In this document: in pieces, positions 1 through 7,531 of the stretch
Layout of the letters: each line of letters opens with the position of its first letter
How positions within the stretch are numbered: the first letter of the stretch is position 1
NCBI RefSeq assembly: GCF_001666755.1
Contig: NZ_LZJC01000158.1
Span: 1-64,000, forward strand
Length of the DNA stretch: 64,000 bases
Source: Mycobacterium sp. E1214
GTDB lineage: Bacteria > Actinomycetota > Actinomycetes > Mycobacteriales > Mycobacteriaceae
Direction of reading: 5' to 3'
Program-made: the position numbers and the translations under genes
Notes under the pieces: generated by a model
The model's input: the letters and a program-made list of their open reading frames with translations, nothing else
Database searches by the model: none
What the model was told of the DNA's origin: nothing

Positions 1-140
1 GAGGCGGGCACATGTCGTAGTGGTCCCGAGGAGGTGCCGCGCGGCGCGGGTGGCGCCGCCCCGGCCGCCCGGCGGTTAGGGCCGGTGGCGGGAACGGGTG
101 CCGCGGCGGCGCGAATCGAAAGCGGCCCCGGGCGCAGCGG

Positions 141-252
141 TCAGGATTCCAGGTCGAGCGCGGCGCCGATCAGCGCCAGGTGGCTCAGCCCTTGGGGGAG
201 GTTCCCCAGGAAAGAATCGTCGTCGGTGTCGATCATCTCGGGCAGCACGCCC
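141..252 (-). pseudogene. 3' remnant of a GH15-family glycosidase gene (glucoamylase/trehalase type)
   Basis: The minus strand encodes about 36 residues ending in a TGA at 143-141. They contain LGNLPQGLSHLALIGAALDL, which matches the conserved C-terminal helix motif (GNFPQ..SH..LI.AA) of glycoside hydrolase family 15 proteins. Upstream (higher coordinates) the match stops near 252, exactly where thiolase coding sequence begins on the opposite strand, so the rest of the gene is absent. Seen: the motif and the stop codon. Known: family 15 includes mycobacterial trehalase-like and glucoamylase-like enzymes. Inferred: a deletion or rearrangement joined the end of this gene tail-first onto the thiolase. 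The piece is too short to function. Confidence 0.7.
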
Positions 253-1437
253 CGGGGGCGGGGCCGCCCCGACGGCGCCCTGCACGACGTCCACCCGCAG
301 GCGTTGTTCGCCCGCTGTTTGACGGCCCTGCAGGAGCGCAACGGCTTCGACCCCGCCGACGTCGACGACGTGATCGCGGGCAACGGCATCCTCAGCGGAG
401 ACCACGGCGACGACATCGCGCGCCTGTCGGTCCTGCTGGCGGGCTGGCCGCAGACCGTGCCCGGCATGACCCTCAACCGCTTCTGCGGCTCGGGTCAGCA
501 GGCCGTCACCGTCGCGGCGTCGGCGATCGCGGCGGGCAACGAGGACCTGGTGATCGCCGGCGGCGTGGAGTCGATGTCGCGCTGGGACGTCACCGCCGGC
601 GTCTCGACGATCGACGGCGGAAACCCCGACCTACGGGCGCGTTATCCGACCGTGCCGCAGGGCGTTTCGGCCGATCTCATCGCCACGCTGGAGGGTTTCG
701 ACCGCGCCGCCGTCGACGCCTACGCCGCGCAGAGCCAGAGCCGGGCGGCCGCCGCGATCGACCAGGGCCGGTTCGACCGCTCGCTGGTCGACGTCGCCAC
801 CCCGCGCGGCGCCTGCGGCCGTGACGAGCATCCGCGCCCCGGCACCTCCGCCGAGGCGTTGGCACGCCTCAAGCCCGCGTTCGCCGCAATGGGCGACACC
901 CGCGCCGACGGGGAAGCGCACACCTTCGACGAGATCTGCCTGCTGCGTTACCCCAGGATCGATCGCGTCGACCACGTCCACCACGCCGGCAATTCCTCCG
1001 GCGTGGTCGACGGCGCCGCGGCCGTCCTGGTCGCCTCGCCCACGTGGACGCGCGCCCACGGGTTGAGCCCCCGCGCGCAGATCCGGGCGGCCGCGGCCGT
1101 CGGCAGCGAACCAATCATCATGCTCACCGCGCCCGGCCCCGCGGCGCAGCGCTGCCTGAACCGCGCCGGCATGACGGTGGCCGACGTCGACCTATGGGAG
1201 ATCAACGAGGCCTTCGCCGCCGTCCCGCTCAAAACCATCCGCGACCTGGACATCGACCCGCAACGGGTCAACGTCAACGGCGGCGCGATCGCGCTGGGCC
1301 ATCCCATCGGGGCCACCGGGGCGATGCTGATCGGCACCGTCCTCGATGAGCTCGAACGACGGGACCTGGCAACGGGTTTGGTGACCATGTGCACCGGTGG
1401 CGGAATGGGCACCGCGACCATCGTCGAGCGGGTGTGA
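226..1437 (+). CDS. Acetyl-CoA acetyltransferase (thiolase, FadA-type)
   Basis: Thiolase, which cleaves 3-ketoacyl-CoA with CoA, or runs in reverse, at the last step of beta-oxidation. The nucleophile Cys is near residue 87 (NRFCGSGQQ), NEAFA follows, the active-site His is near 359 (LGHPIGATGA) and the second Cys near 389 (MCTGGGMG). All catalytic elements are present. I chose GTG 226, preceded by AGGAAAG at 208-214, which gives 403 aa, a normal family length. A start further upstream (34) would add residues that are only the antisense of the GH15 remnant. The first nine residues (VSIISGSTP) replace the usual beta-strand before the conserved TPRGRGRPDG, so the N-terminus appears to be rebuilt from the junction. 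It is followed at once by the hydratase gene, with one base between stop and start. Confidence 0.85.
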   Translation: MSIISGSTPRGRGRPDGALHDVHPQALFARCLTALQERNGFDPADVDDVIAGNGILSGDHGDDIARLSVLLAGWPQTVPGMTLNRFCGSGQQAVTVAASAIAAGNEDLVIAGGVESMSRWDVTAGVSTIDGGNPDLRARYPTVPQGVSADLIATLEGFDRAAVDAYAAQSQSRAAAAIDQGRFDRSLVDVATPRGACGRDEHPRPGTSAEALARLKPAFAAMGDTRADGEAHTFDEICLLRYPRIDRVDHVHHAGNSSGVVDGAAAVLVASPTWTRAHGLSPRAQIRAAAAVGSEPIIMLTAPGPAAQRCLNRAGMTVADVDLWEINEAFAAVPLKTIRDLDIDPQRVNVNGGAIALGHPIGATGAMLIGTVLDELERRDLATGLVTMCTGGGMGTATIVERV

Positions 1438-1438
1438 C

Positions 1439-2215
1439 GTGCCGGAGACCATCGAGCTGGCGCGGCCGCACGACGGCGTCACCGTGCTGCGCCTCAACCG
1501 CCCGCAGCGGCTCAACGCCATCGACGAGGCGATGCAGAGCGAATTACGCGGCGCGCTGGCCGAACTCGCCGACGACCCCGCCGCGCGCACCGTCGTGCTG
1601 ACCGGTGCCGGCCGCGGTTTCTGCGCGGGCATCGACATGCGCGACTTCGGGCCGTCGATGCTGGAGGCCACCGCACCCGCACTGGATCGGATGCGCTTCC
1701 AGGAGCGGATGGCCGCGCTGGCCGAAGCCATTCGCGCGTTACCGCAACCGGTGATTGCCGCGGTCAACGGCCCCTGCGTCGGGGCCGGACTGGCGCTGTG
1801 CCTGGCCGCCGACATTCGAATCTGCTCCCGTGCGGCCACCTTCGGCAACGCCGCCATCCTGCTCGGGCTGTCCGGCGCCGAGATGGGCATGAGCTATCAC
1901 CTGCCGCGCATCGTGGGCACCAGCGTAGCCGCCGACTGGATGCTCACCGGGCGCACGGTGTCGGCCCTCGAAGCGGATCGGCGCGGACTGGTCAGCGAGG
2001 TCGTCGAGCCGGACCGGCTCGACGATCGGGCGCTCGAGCTCGCCTCGCTGATCGCCGCTCACTCTCCCCTCGGCGCGCGAATGACCAAGCGCGCCTTGCA
2101 GGTCAACACCGACGCCGCGAACCTGACCGCCGCCCTGGAGCTGGAGAACCGCAACCAGGTGATCTCGCACGCCACCGACGAGGCGGCGGCCCGCCGCCAG
2201 AAGTGGTCGTCGTGA
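1439..2215 (+). CDS. Enoyl-CoA hydratase/isomerase family protein
   Basis: Crotonase-fold enzyme of about 258 aa, likely hydrating 2-enoyl-CoA between the dehydrogenase and thiolase steps encoded beside it. Family signatures are LTGAGRGFCAGIDM (oxyanion-hole and CoA-binding segment) and AAVNGPCVGAGLALCLAADIRI, followed by GLSGAEMGMSYHLPR and the usual C-terminal helices (SPLGARMTKRAL). The start GTG at 1439 lies one base after the thiolase stop. An in-frame ATG at 1397 would overlap the thiolase by 41 nt and is less likely. It is probably transcribed with the thiolase and the downstream acyl-CoA dehydrogenase. Substrate specificity cannot be read from sequence, and a dehydratase or isomerase role within the crotonase family is possible. 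Confidence 0.85.
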   Translation: MPETIELARPHDGVTVLRLNRPQRLNAIDEAMQSELRGALAELADDPAARTVVLTGAGRGFCAGIDMRDFGPSMLEATAPALDRMRFQERMAALAEAIRALPQPVIAAVNGPCVGAGLALCLAADIRICSRAATFGNAAILLGLSGAEMGMSYHLPRIVGTSVAADWMLTGRTVSALEADRRGLVSEVVEPDRLDDRALELASLIAAHSPLGARMTKRALQVNTDAANLTAALELENRNQVISHATDEAAARRQKWSS

Positions 2216-2252
2216 CTGGCCGAACCGCTCCCGCCTGAAGAGAGGACGTCAC

Positions 2253-3545
2253 ATGTCGTGGGATTTCTCGACCGACCCCGAGTGGTCTGGCCAACTCAAA
2301 TGGGTCGAAGACTTCGTGCGCGAGGAATGCGAGCCGATCGACCTGATCGTCAAGGAGTCGCATGACCTCAACGATCCGGTGCGCCAGGCGCTCATCCCGC
2401 CGCTACAGGAGGTCGTCAAGGAGCGTGGTCTCTGGGCCACTCATCTCGGGCCGCACTTGGGCGGCCCGGGCTACGGACAGGTGAAGCTGGCGCTGCTCAA
2501 CGAGATACTGGGCCGCTCGGAATGCGCCCCCATCGTGTTCGGCTCCCAGGCCCCCGATTCGGGTAACAGCGAAATCCTCGCGCACTACGGCACACCAGAA
2601 CTCAAGGCGCGCTACCTCGAGCCGCTGCTGGACAACCGGATCGTCTCCTGCTTCTCGATGACCGAGCCACAGGGCGGAGCGGATCCCAAAGTGTTTCGCA
2701 CCACCGCGGTGCCCGACGGCGACCACTGGGTCATCAACGGTGAGAAGTGGTTCTCCTCGTTCGCCTCGATGGCGTCGTTCCTCATCGTCATGGCCATGAC
2801 CGACCCGGATGCGCCGCCCTATCAACGCTATTCGATGTTCATGGTGCCGGGTGACACCCCAGGCATCAACGTGCTGCGCGACGTGGGGCTGGGCTACCAG
2901 CCGGTGGGCGGCGGACGGGAGGGTTACGTCCGCTACGACAACGTCCGGGTGCCCGCGGATCACATGCTGGGGCCGCGGGGCGGCGCGTTCGTCGTCGCGC
3001 AAACCCGCCTCGGCGGGGGGCGGATTCACCACGCCATGCGCACCGTCGGCCTGGTCCGGCGGATCTTCGACATGATCTGCGAACGCGCGGTGTCCCGGTA
3101 TACGCAGGGCGAGGTGCTGGCCAACAAACAACTCGTGCAGGAAATGGTCGCCGACTCGTGGATGGAGATCGAGGCTTTTCGGCTGCTCACCCTCCAAACA
3201 GCTTGGAAGATCGATCAATTCAACGATTACAAGGCGGTGCGCGCGGACATCTCCGCGGTCAAGGCGATGATGCAGAAGGTGCTGCATGACGTGTCGTCAC
3301 GCGCGCTGCAATTGCACGGCTCGCTGGGCACCACGCACGAGATGCCGTTCGTGCAGTACCTTGTCGAATCGTTCGTGCTCGGCCTCGCCGACGGGCCGAC
3401 CGAAGTGCACAAGGTGACGCTGGCCCGGCTGCTGTTGAAGGACCGCGATCCCTCGCCCGATATGTTCCCCACCGAACATCTGTTGCGCCTGCGCGCGGCC
3501 GCCGAGGCGAAGTTCGCCGACCGGTTGGCGGGTATCCCACGCTAG
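2253..3545 (+). CDS. Acyl-CoA dehydrogenase, ACAD10/11-like
   Basis: FAD-dependent acyl-CoA dehydrogenase of 430 aa. Signatures in order are SCFSMTEPQGGADP (FAD/substrate region), NGEKWFSSF, LGGGRIHHAMRTVGL, the C-terminal HGSLGTTHEMPF segment and GLADGPTEVHKVTLARLLL. The last block is the form seen in the ACAD10/11 class rather than in classical short- or medium-chain enzymes. A good ribosome site (AGAGAGGAC) lies 6 nt before ATG 2253. In this class an APH-fold kinase phosphorylates a 4-hydroxyacyl-CoA and the dehydrogenase partner completes conversion to the enoyl-CoA. An APH-fold kinase gene lies 1.1 kb away on the other strand. It is the third gene of a thiolase-hydratase-dehydrogenase set. 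The class assignment is good and the substrate is inferred. Confidence 0.82.
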   Translation: MSWDFSTDPEWSGQLKWVEDFVREECEPIDLIVKESHDLNDPVRQALIPPLQEVVKERGLWATHLGPHLGGPGYGQVKLALLNEILGRSECAPIVFGSQAPDSGNSEILAHYGTPELKARYLEPLLDNRIVSCFSMTEPQGGADPKVFRTTAVPDGDHWVINGEKWFSSFASMASFLIVMAMTDPDAPPYQRYSMFMVPGDTPGINVLRDVGLGYQPVGGGREGYVRYDNVRVPADHMLGPRGGAFVVAQTRLGGGRIHHAMRTVGLVRRIFDMICERAVSRYTQGEVLANKQLVQEMVADSWMEIEAFRLLTLQTAWKIDQFNDYKAVRADISAVKAMMQKVLHDVSSRALQLHGSLGTTHEMPFVQYLVESFVLGLADGPTEVHKVTLARLLLKDRDPSPDMFPTEHLLRLRAAAEAKFADRLAGIPR

Positions 3546-4280
3546 TCACACCGATTTGGTCACGCCCACGTAGGACAGCACCACGTCGGAGAGGTCGGTC
3601 ATGCGGGTCAGCACCGCGTAGGAGCGGATGAACGACTGCCCGACGCACCCGTCGATCTTGACGTGGAAGTTGCTGATCATGACCCAGGGATTGGCGCCCT
3701 TGAACTGCTTCTTGATCACCGGCACCACGATGACGAGGCCCGGTTTGAGGCCGATGCTCATGACACCGTTGATCGGGGTGGAGACGTAGGGCAGCAGCGG
3801 CGGCAGCGTGCCCGTGGTGTCGAAGGTGGGGCTGACGCCCGGGATGATGCCGGCGCCGCCCTCCATGATCACGCCGTTCGACGTGCTCATGTCGATCCCG
3901 CACCCGATCTGGTAGCCGACCTCGAGCACGCCGTGCGGCTCCTCGGAACCGCGCAGCGACCCGACGAAAATGCCGCTGGCCATGTACTCCCGCGACGCCA
4001 CCGACGTGGTCAGCGGCGGCACCGGGATCTGCATCTCGTCCTTCGCGCCCAGACCCAGGGTCCAGCCGTCGGGGGTGTTCAGGATGACCGGCGGGTTCGA
4101 CGGCACCGCGCCGCCCGCCGGTGGAGCCGGGGCCGCCGCGCCGGCCGGCTCGACCTCGGGCTCGGCGCCCGTGGCGGGCGCGGTCATCAGGGCGAGCGTG
4201 ACGCAGGCGGCGGCCACCAGGACGCGACGAGCGACGACGGCGATCGGCCTCACGGACGACAACGTACGCAGCCTCCTCAC
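3546..4280 (-). CDS. MspA-family porin, exported
   Basis: A 244-aa protein with an N-terminal signal peptide (VLVAAACVTLALMTAPATGAE, cut here into a basic n-region, hydrophobic core and Ala-rich cleavage site), a Pro/Ala-rich linker (about 45-60), then an MspA-like beta domain: DGWTLGLGAKDEMQIPVPPL, SREYMASGIFVGSL, LEVGYQIGCGIDM and a C-terminal strand region ending in VVLSYVGVTKSV. MspA proteins form octameric outer-membrane channels for small hydrophilic solutes. This member has two cysteines (QIGCGID and KIDGCVGQ) that classical MspA lacks, perhaps forming a disulfide. The start is GTG 4280. An in-frame GTG at 4253 also leaves a complete signal peptide. Its stop overlaps the end of the dehydrogenase gene, which converges on it. 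Confidence 0.82.
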   Translation of the reverse strand: MRRLRTLSSVRPIAVVARRVLVAAACVTLALMTAPATGAEPEVEPAGAAAPAPPAGGAVPSNPPVILNTPDGWTLGLGAKDEMQIPVPPLTTSVASREYMASGIFVGSLRGSEEPHGVLEVGYQIGCGIDMSTSNGVIMEGGAGIIPGVSPTFDTTGTLPPLLPYVSTPINGVMSIGLKPGLVIVVPVIKKQFKGANPWVMISNFHVKIDGCVGQSFIRSYAVLTRMTDLSDVVLSYVGVTKSV

Positions 4281-4357
4281 CCGGTCTCGGAATTTGCTGG
4301 CCGCCCGTTCGAAGATGTTGTGCCTTCGTGACTCTTATGCGACGTGGGCGGCGCGGG

Positions 4358-4363
4358 TAGAAT
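4358..4363 (+). promoter_or_regulatory. Candidate -10 element (TAGAAT)
   Basis: A TAGAAT hexamer lies about 38 nt before the ATG of the small exported protein, in the intergenic space between it and the divergent porin gene. It fits the mycobacterial SigA -10 consensus (TANNNT). No convincing -35 is visible, which is common in mycobacteria. Confidence 0.3.
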
Positions 4364-4400
4364 CGGCCTCCAGCTCAGCACGGCGACGAAGGGGGCCGCG

Positions 4401-4649
4401 ATGGCATTTCGCAGGCGCGCCGGTGTGCTGCTCGCGGGTTCGCTGACGGCCGCGGCGTTGACGTGTGGTGCCGGCACGGCGCTGGCCTCGCCCGACCCCG
4501 GCCAGCCGCCCGACCTGCCCTCGATCGACGAATGGCAGATCCAGTTCCCGACGACGATGACGAACCCCCTCGAAGACGCGGTCGGCTCCTCGGGCGACTG
4601 GGGTGGCGTCGGGATGTATTGCGAGAACCTGCACGCGAATTGCGGCTGA
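4401..4649 (+). CDS. Small exported protein of unknown function
   Basis: An 82-aa product starting at ATG 4401 after GAAGGGGG. It has a clear signal peptide (basic FRRRAG, hydrophobic core, cleavage near ALASPDPG), leaving a mature protein of about 50 residues. The mature part is acidic and Pro/Asp-rich and ends with two cysteines (MYCENLHANCG) that could form a disulfide. It is divergent from the porin and converges with the APH-fold kinase gene, whose stop codon is only 8 nt away. No family is recognised. Small secreted proteins of this shape are common in mycobacteria. Confidence 0.65.
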   Translation: MAFRRRAGVLLAGSLTAAALTCGAGTALASPDPGQPPDLPSIDEWQIQFPTTMTNPLEDAVGSSGDWGGVGMYCENLHANCG

Positions 4650-4657
4650 CCGCCGCG

Positions 4658-5620
4658 TCAGTCCAGCGACGCCCGCGCCCGCTTGAGCAAACCGGGCAGC
4701 GTCGCCGCCATGCCTTCCAACGCGGCGTTCGGCGCATTTCGCCGCCGATTGTGTTTGACGATCAGCGACCAGGTGGCCGCGGACTTGAAACAGGCCAGCG
4801 CCTCGAACCATCCCAGGTCGGAGACTTCGGCGCCCACCTCGGTGCGGTAGAGCGCGACGAGGTCGGCCAGAGCCGGGACGGCGGCCGCCGAGGCGGGAAC
4901 GCGCCGGTAGGTTTGGGGGTCGCAGTTGATCAGGAACCAGCCGACGTCGATCCGCGGGTCGCCGACCGACCAAATCTCCCAATCGATGACGGCGTTCACC
5001 GCGGCGCCGCAGGCCAGCAGGTTGCCGAGCCGAAAGTCGCCGTGCACCACGCTGGCCCGCATGGGCGCCGGGGCGCACCGCGCGAGCGCGTCACGCACGT
5101 CCTGCCAACCGGGCACCAGCGCGGGGTCGACGGTCTGCAGCGTGTCGGACCACCGCCGCACCTCGGCGATCGGGTCGACGACCGCTTCGTCGCCCAGGCC
5201 CAACCGCTCGGGGGGCAGGCGGTGCAGCGCGGCCATGACCCGGCACGCGGCGCGATACCGCTCGTAGACGTCTGGCGTCGCCGGGAAGCCGTCGAACAGC
5301 GGTTCCACGCAGTCGCCGGCGACGCGCGACATCACGAACAGCGGCGGCACCCCGGGCGGATTCCCGGGGTCTTCGTGTAGCACCTCTGGGACCGGGACTC
5401 CGCTCCCGGCAAGGGCTTTCATAACGCCTGCCTGGCGCAGCACGTCGCGGTGGGCCACCGGCGCGACGCCGGGCGGCGCGACCTTGATCACCACCGGCCG
5501 GCCACGCAGGGCGCCGGCGAAGGTGAGGCTGGAGGCTCCCCCGAACAGCGTCGTGACGTCGCCGACACCGGCGCCGCCGAGCCGCCGCCGCAACGCGTCG
5601 AGGTCGAGCTCGGCCCTCAC
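4658..5620 (-). CDS. APH-fold phosphotransferase (ACAD-partner kinase type)
   Basis: A 320-aa aminoglycoside-phosphotransferase-fold kinase. Motifs are VVIK (ATP-binding Lys about 46), VVHGDFRLGN (catalytic HGD at 193-195, Asn 200) and VIDWEIWSVGDPRIDVGW (metal-binding Asp 213). The start GTG 5620 overlaps the SDR stop by 4 nt (GTGA), so the two are translationally coupled. A longer in-frame start at 5707 would run into the SDR gene and is rejected. In bacteria and animals, kinases of this family next to ACAD10/11-like dehydrogenases phosphorylate 4-hydroxyacyl-CoAs. The dehydrogenase at 2253-3545 makes this the favoured role here. Drug phosphorylation is less likely in this setting. Confidence 0.82.
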   Translation of the reverse strand: MRAELDLDALRRRLGGAGVGDVTTLFGGASSLTFAGALRGRPVVIKVAPPGVAPVAHRDVLRQAGVMKALAGSGVPVPEVLHEDPGNPPGVPPLFVMSRVAGDCVEPLFDGFPATPDVYERYRAACRVMAALHRLPPERLGLGDEAVVDPIAEVRRWSDTLQTVDPALVPGWQDVRDALARCAPAPMRASVVHGDFRLGNLLACGAAVNAVIDWEIWSVGDPRIDVGWFLINCDPQTYRRVPASAAAVPALADLVALYRTEVGAEVSDLGWFEALACFKSAATWSLIVKHNRRRNAPNAALEGMAATLPGLLKRARASLD

Positions 5621-6414
5621 GGCGCGGGGACCGGCCAACCGACCTCGGCCAGGAAGGACTGGGTGTGGGCGATGCGCCCGGTCAGCGTCTTGGGGTCGCC
5701 GGTGCACAACCGCAACGCGGTCTCGGTGATCAGGGCGATGTCTTCGGTGTCGGTCTTCGCCAGATCCAGCGTGCCGGCACCGGGGGTCGCCACCGGGTTG
5801 GTCGGCGCAGCGGCGTTGACCGCGATGCCGTCGTCGTACAGTTCGGCCGCAAGGCTTTTCGTCAGCCGGTTTAACGCCGCCTTCGCCGTGCCGTAGACGC
5901 CGAAGCCCGCGACGCGGTCGAAGTCGCTGAACGGCGGTCCGGCGGGCAGCTCGCCGCCCACCGAGGTCAGGTTCAGGATCCAGCCCCGGCCGCGCTCCCG
6001 CATGGCGGGGATCGCCAGTTGACTCAGGTGCAGGGGACCTACGAGGTGCATCTCCAGCATCAGCCGGACCCGTCGTTCGGGAAAGCTGTCGAGGGGCCGC
6101 AGGAAGGTCACCGCGGCGTTGTTGACGAGGATGTCCGGGGCACCGACCGCGTCGACGACGGCCGCGAACAGCCGCTCGCGTTCCTCGGCAGCCGAGAGGT
6201 CCGCAGGCACCGCGATGGCCTTTCCGCCGCCGGCCACGATCTCGTCGCGGGTCTGGCTCAGCGATCCCTGATACTTCGGGTCCGGGTCCGCCGTGCGGGC
6301 GGTCAACGCGACGGTGGCGCCGCGCTCGGCCAGCCGCACGGCAATCGCCTTGCCCAGTCCTCGACTACTGCCGGTGACCAGGGCCACCTTGCCGTCGCAG
6401 CGTTCCGCGCCCAT
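5617..6414 (-). CDS. Short-chain dehydrogenase/reductase
   Basis: A 265-aa Rossmann-fold NAD(P)-dependent oxidoreductase. It shows the nucleotide-binding TGSSRGLGKAIA (14-25), NNAA (98-101), and the catalytic Ser 151 (NLTSVGG), Tyr 174 and Lys 178 (YGTAK). ATG 6414 is chosen because GGAGG lies 7 nt upstream. A GTG five codons earlier overlaps that ribosome site. It is coupled by a 4-nt overlap to the APH-fold kinase gene downstream, so it probably oxidises or reduces a hydroxy- or ketoacyl intermediate of the same pathway. A strong inverted repeat (6438-6479) lies just upstream and may be its operator or the terminator of the doxX gene. Confidence 0.85.
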   Translation of the reverse strand: MGAERCDGKVALVTGSSRGLGKAIAVRLAERGATVALTARTADPDPKYQGSLSQTRDEIVAGGGKAIAVPADLSAAEERERLFAAVVDAVGAPDILVNNAAVTFLRPLDSFPERRVRLMLEMHLVGPLHLSQLAIPAMRERGRGWILNLTSVGGELPAGPPFSDFDRVAGFGVYGTAKAALNRLTKSLAAELYDDGIAVNAAAPTNPVATPGAGTLDLAKTDTEDIALITETALRLCTGDPKTLTGRIAHTQSFLAEVGWPVPAP

Positions 6415-6437
6415 GGTCGACCTCCACACTCCACACG

Positions 6438-6479
6438 GGTGAAAATGGCTTCTCCATAGCAGAGAATGCCATTTTCACC
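6438..6479. promoter_or_regulatory. Long inverted repeat (operator or terminator)
   Basis: Perfect 12-bp arms GGTGAAAATGGC (6438-6449) and GCCATTTTCACC (6468-6479). Inside them TTCTC (6450-6454) pairs with GAGAA (6462-6466) after one bulged T, giving a 17-bp stem around a 7-nt loop. It lies between the end of the doxX gene and the start of the SDR gene, both leftward, and ends 24 nt before the SDR ATG. A TetR-type operator or a terminator for the doxX transcript both fit. There is no long T-run on either strand. Confidence 0.7.
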
Positions 6480-6494
6480 GTCGCGGCGGAAGCG

Positions 6495-6944
6495 TCAGGC
6501 TGACGCCGGGCGGCGCCGGGCGAGCACGGCGTCGGCCGAGTACCGGCCGGCGCCCAGGAACACCAGCAGGAAGAACGCGAAGCAGAACAGGATCGCCAGC
6601 GCGCCGCCGTTGCCCGCGGGCGGATCGGAGACGGGCCACAGCGCCTTGGGCTGATGCATCCAGAAGTAGGCGACCGCCATCTCCCCCGAGGCCAGGAAGG
6701 CGGTCGCGCGGGTGAACAGCCCGGCGGCGATGAGTAAGCCCGCGACCAGTTCGATCAACCCGGCGTACCAGCCGGGCCAGGAGCCCGCCGCGACGGGAAC
6801 CGGTGAAGGTACCGGCCAGCCGAACAGGCTTCTCGAGCCGTAGGCGGCGAACAGCAGCCCGTAGACCACGCGGAACAGACTCAGCACGGCCGGCGCATAG
6901 CCGGCGAGGCGGTCGTCGAGGCGACCGTGGGAAGCGTTTGTCAC
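6495..6944 (-). CDS. DoxX-family membrane protein
   Basis: A 149-aa membrane protein with four predicted segments: LSLFRVVYGLLFAAYGS, GWYAGLIELVAGLLIAAGLF, TAFLASGEMAVAYFW and LAILFCFAFFLLVFLGAG. The DoxX pattern is seen in RVVYGLLFAAYG, the P.W.AG.IEL.AGLL block and the conserved polar residues in the third helix (EMAVAYFWMHQPK). GTG 6944 is taken as start. Longer starts run into the promoter and coding region of the divergent mmr gene. DoxX proteins are linked in mycobacteria to membrane thiol/oxidative-stress complexes, but the role of this paralogue is not established. Confidence 0.75.
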   Translation of the reverse strand: MTNASHGRLDDRLAGYAPAVLSLFRVVYGLLFAAYGSRSLFGWPVPSPVPVAAGSWPGWYAGLIELVAGLLIAAGLFTRATAFLASGEMAVAYFWMHQPKALWPVSDPPAGNGGALAILFCFAFFLLVFLGAGRYSADAVLARRRPASA

Positions 6945-7032
6945 AGTGCCGAGGTTACGGTCGCGGCGCACGCCGGCGGCGCAGGCGTCGTCGGGTACAC
7001 ATACATATTCGGTGTGCACGCGAGGAGGCGTC

Positions 7033-7356
7033 GTGACGTATCTGCTCTTGTTGGGCGCGATCTTCGCCGAGGTCGGCGCGACCAGCCTGCTCAAAAGCAC
7101 GGAGGGCTTCAGCCGGCCGTGGCCCACCGTCGGGTGTCTGGTCGGCTATGCCGCCTCGTTCGCGCTCCTCGCGGTGTGCATCTCGCGGGGCATGCAGACC
7201 GACGTCGCGTATGCGCTGTGGTCGGCGATCGGCACCGCCACGATCGTCGGGATCGCCGTGCTGTTTCTCGGCTCCCCGATCTCGGTGGCCAAGGTGGTCG
7301 GCGTCGCCCTGATCGTCGCGGGGGTTGTCACGTTGAACCTTTCCGGCGCGCACTGA
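7033..7356 (+). CDS. mmr: Small multidrug resistance transporter (Mmr/EmrE type)
   Basis: A 107-aa SMR pump with four transmembrane helices, the same length as M. tuberculosis Mmr and very similar in sequence from memory. It exchanges protons for lipophilic cations. The essential membrane Glu is at residue 13 (AIFAEVGATSLLKSTEGF). WPTVGCLVGY, SRGMQTDVAYALWSAIGTA and FLGSPISVAKVVG are family hallmarks. The start GTG 7033 follows GAGGAGG. It is divergent from the doxX gene; the 88-nt gap contains an AT-rich patch (CATACATATTC) that may hold the promoter. Confidence 0.93.
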   Translation: MTYLLLLGAIFAEVGATSLLKSTEGFSRPWPTVGCLVGYAASFALLAVCISRGMQTDVAYALWSAIGTATIVGIAVLFLGSPISVAKVVGVALIVAGVVTLNLSGAH

Positions 7357-7531
7357 CCGCCGGGCCGCCGCGGCGAGGCGCCATCTCGACGTCCGCGCGT
7401 GTACTCGCGTTCACGTTTCGGACCGCAATTGCGCGCCTGATGTGCAAACATCGCTGCCAGACTGACGCCGAGCGCGGCGCCGGGCATCTGCGGGATGCGG
7501 TGCGCCATCACCTCTAGGGAGTAGGACTCAC

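Noticed and set aside
34-225. Extension of the thiolase frame to an upstream start
   Set aside because: The added residues are antisense to the GH15 remnant and its downstream DNA, show no thiolase similarity, and would make the protein about 60 residues too long.
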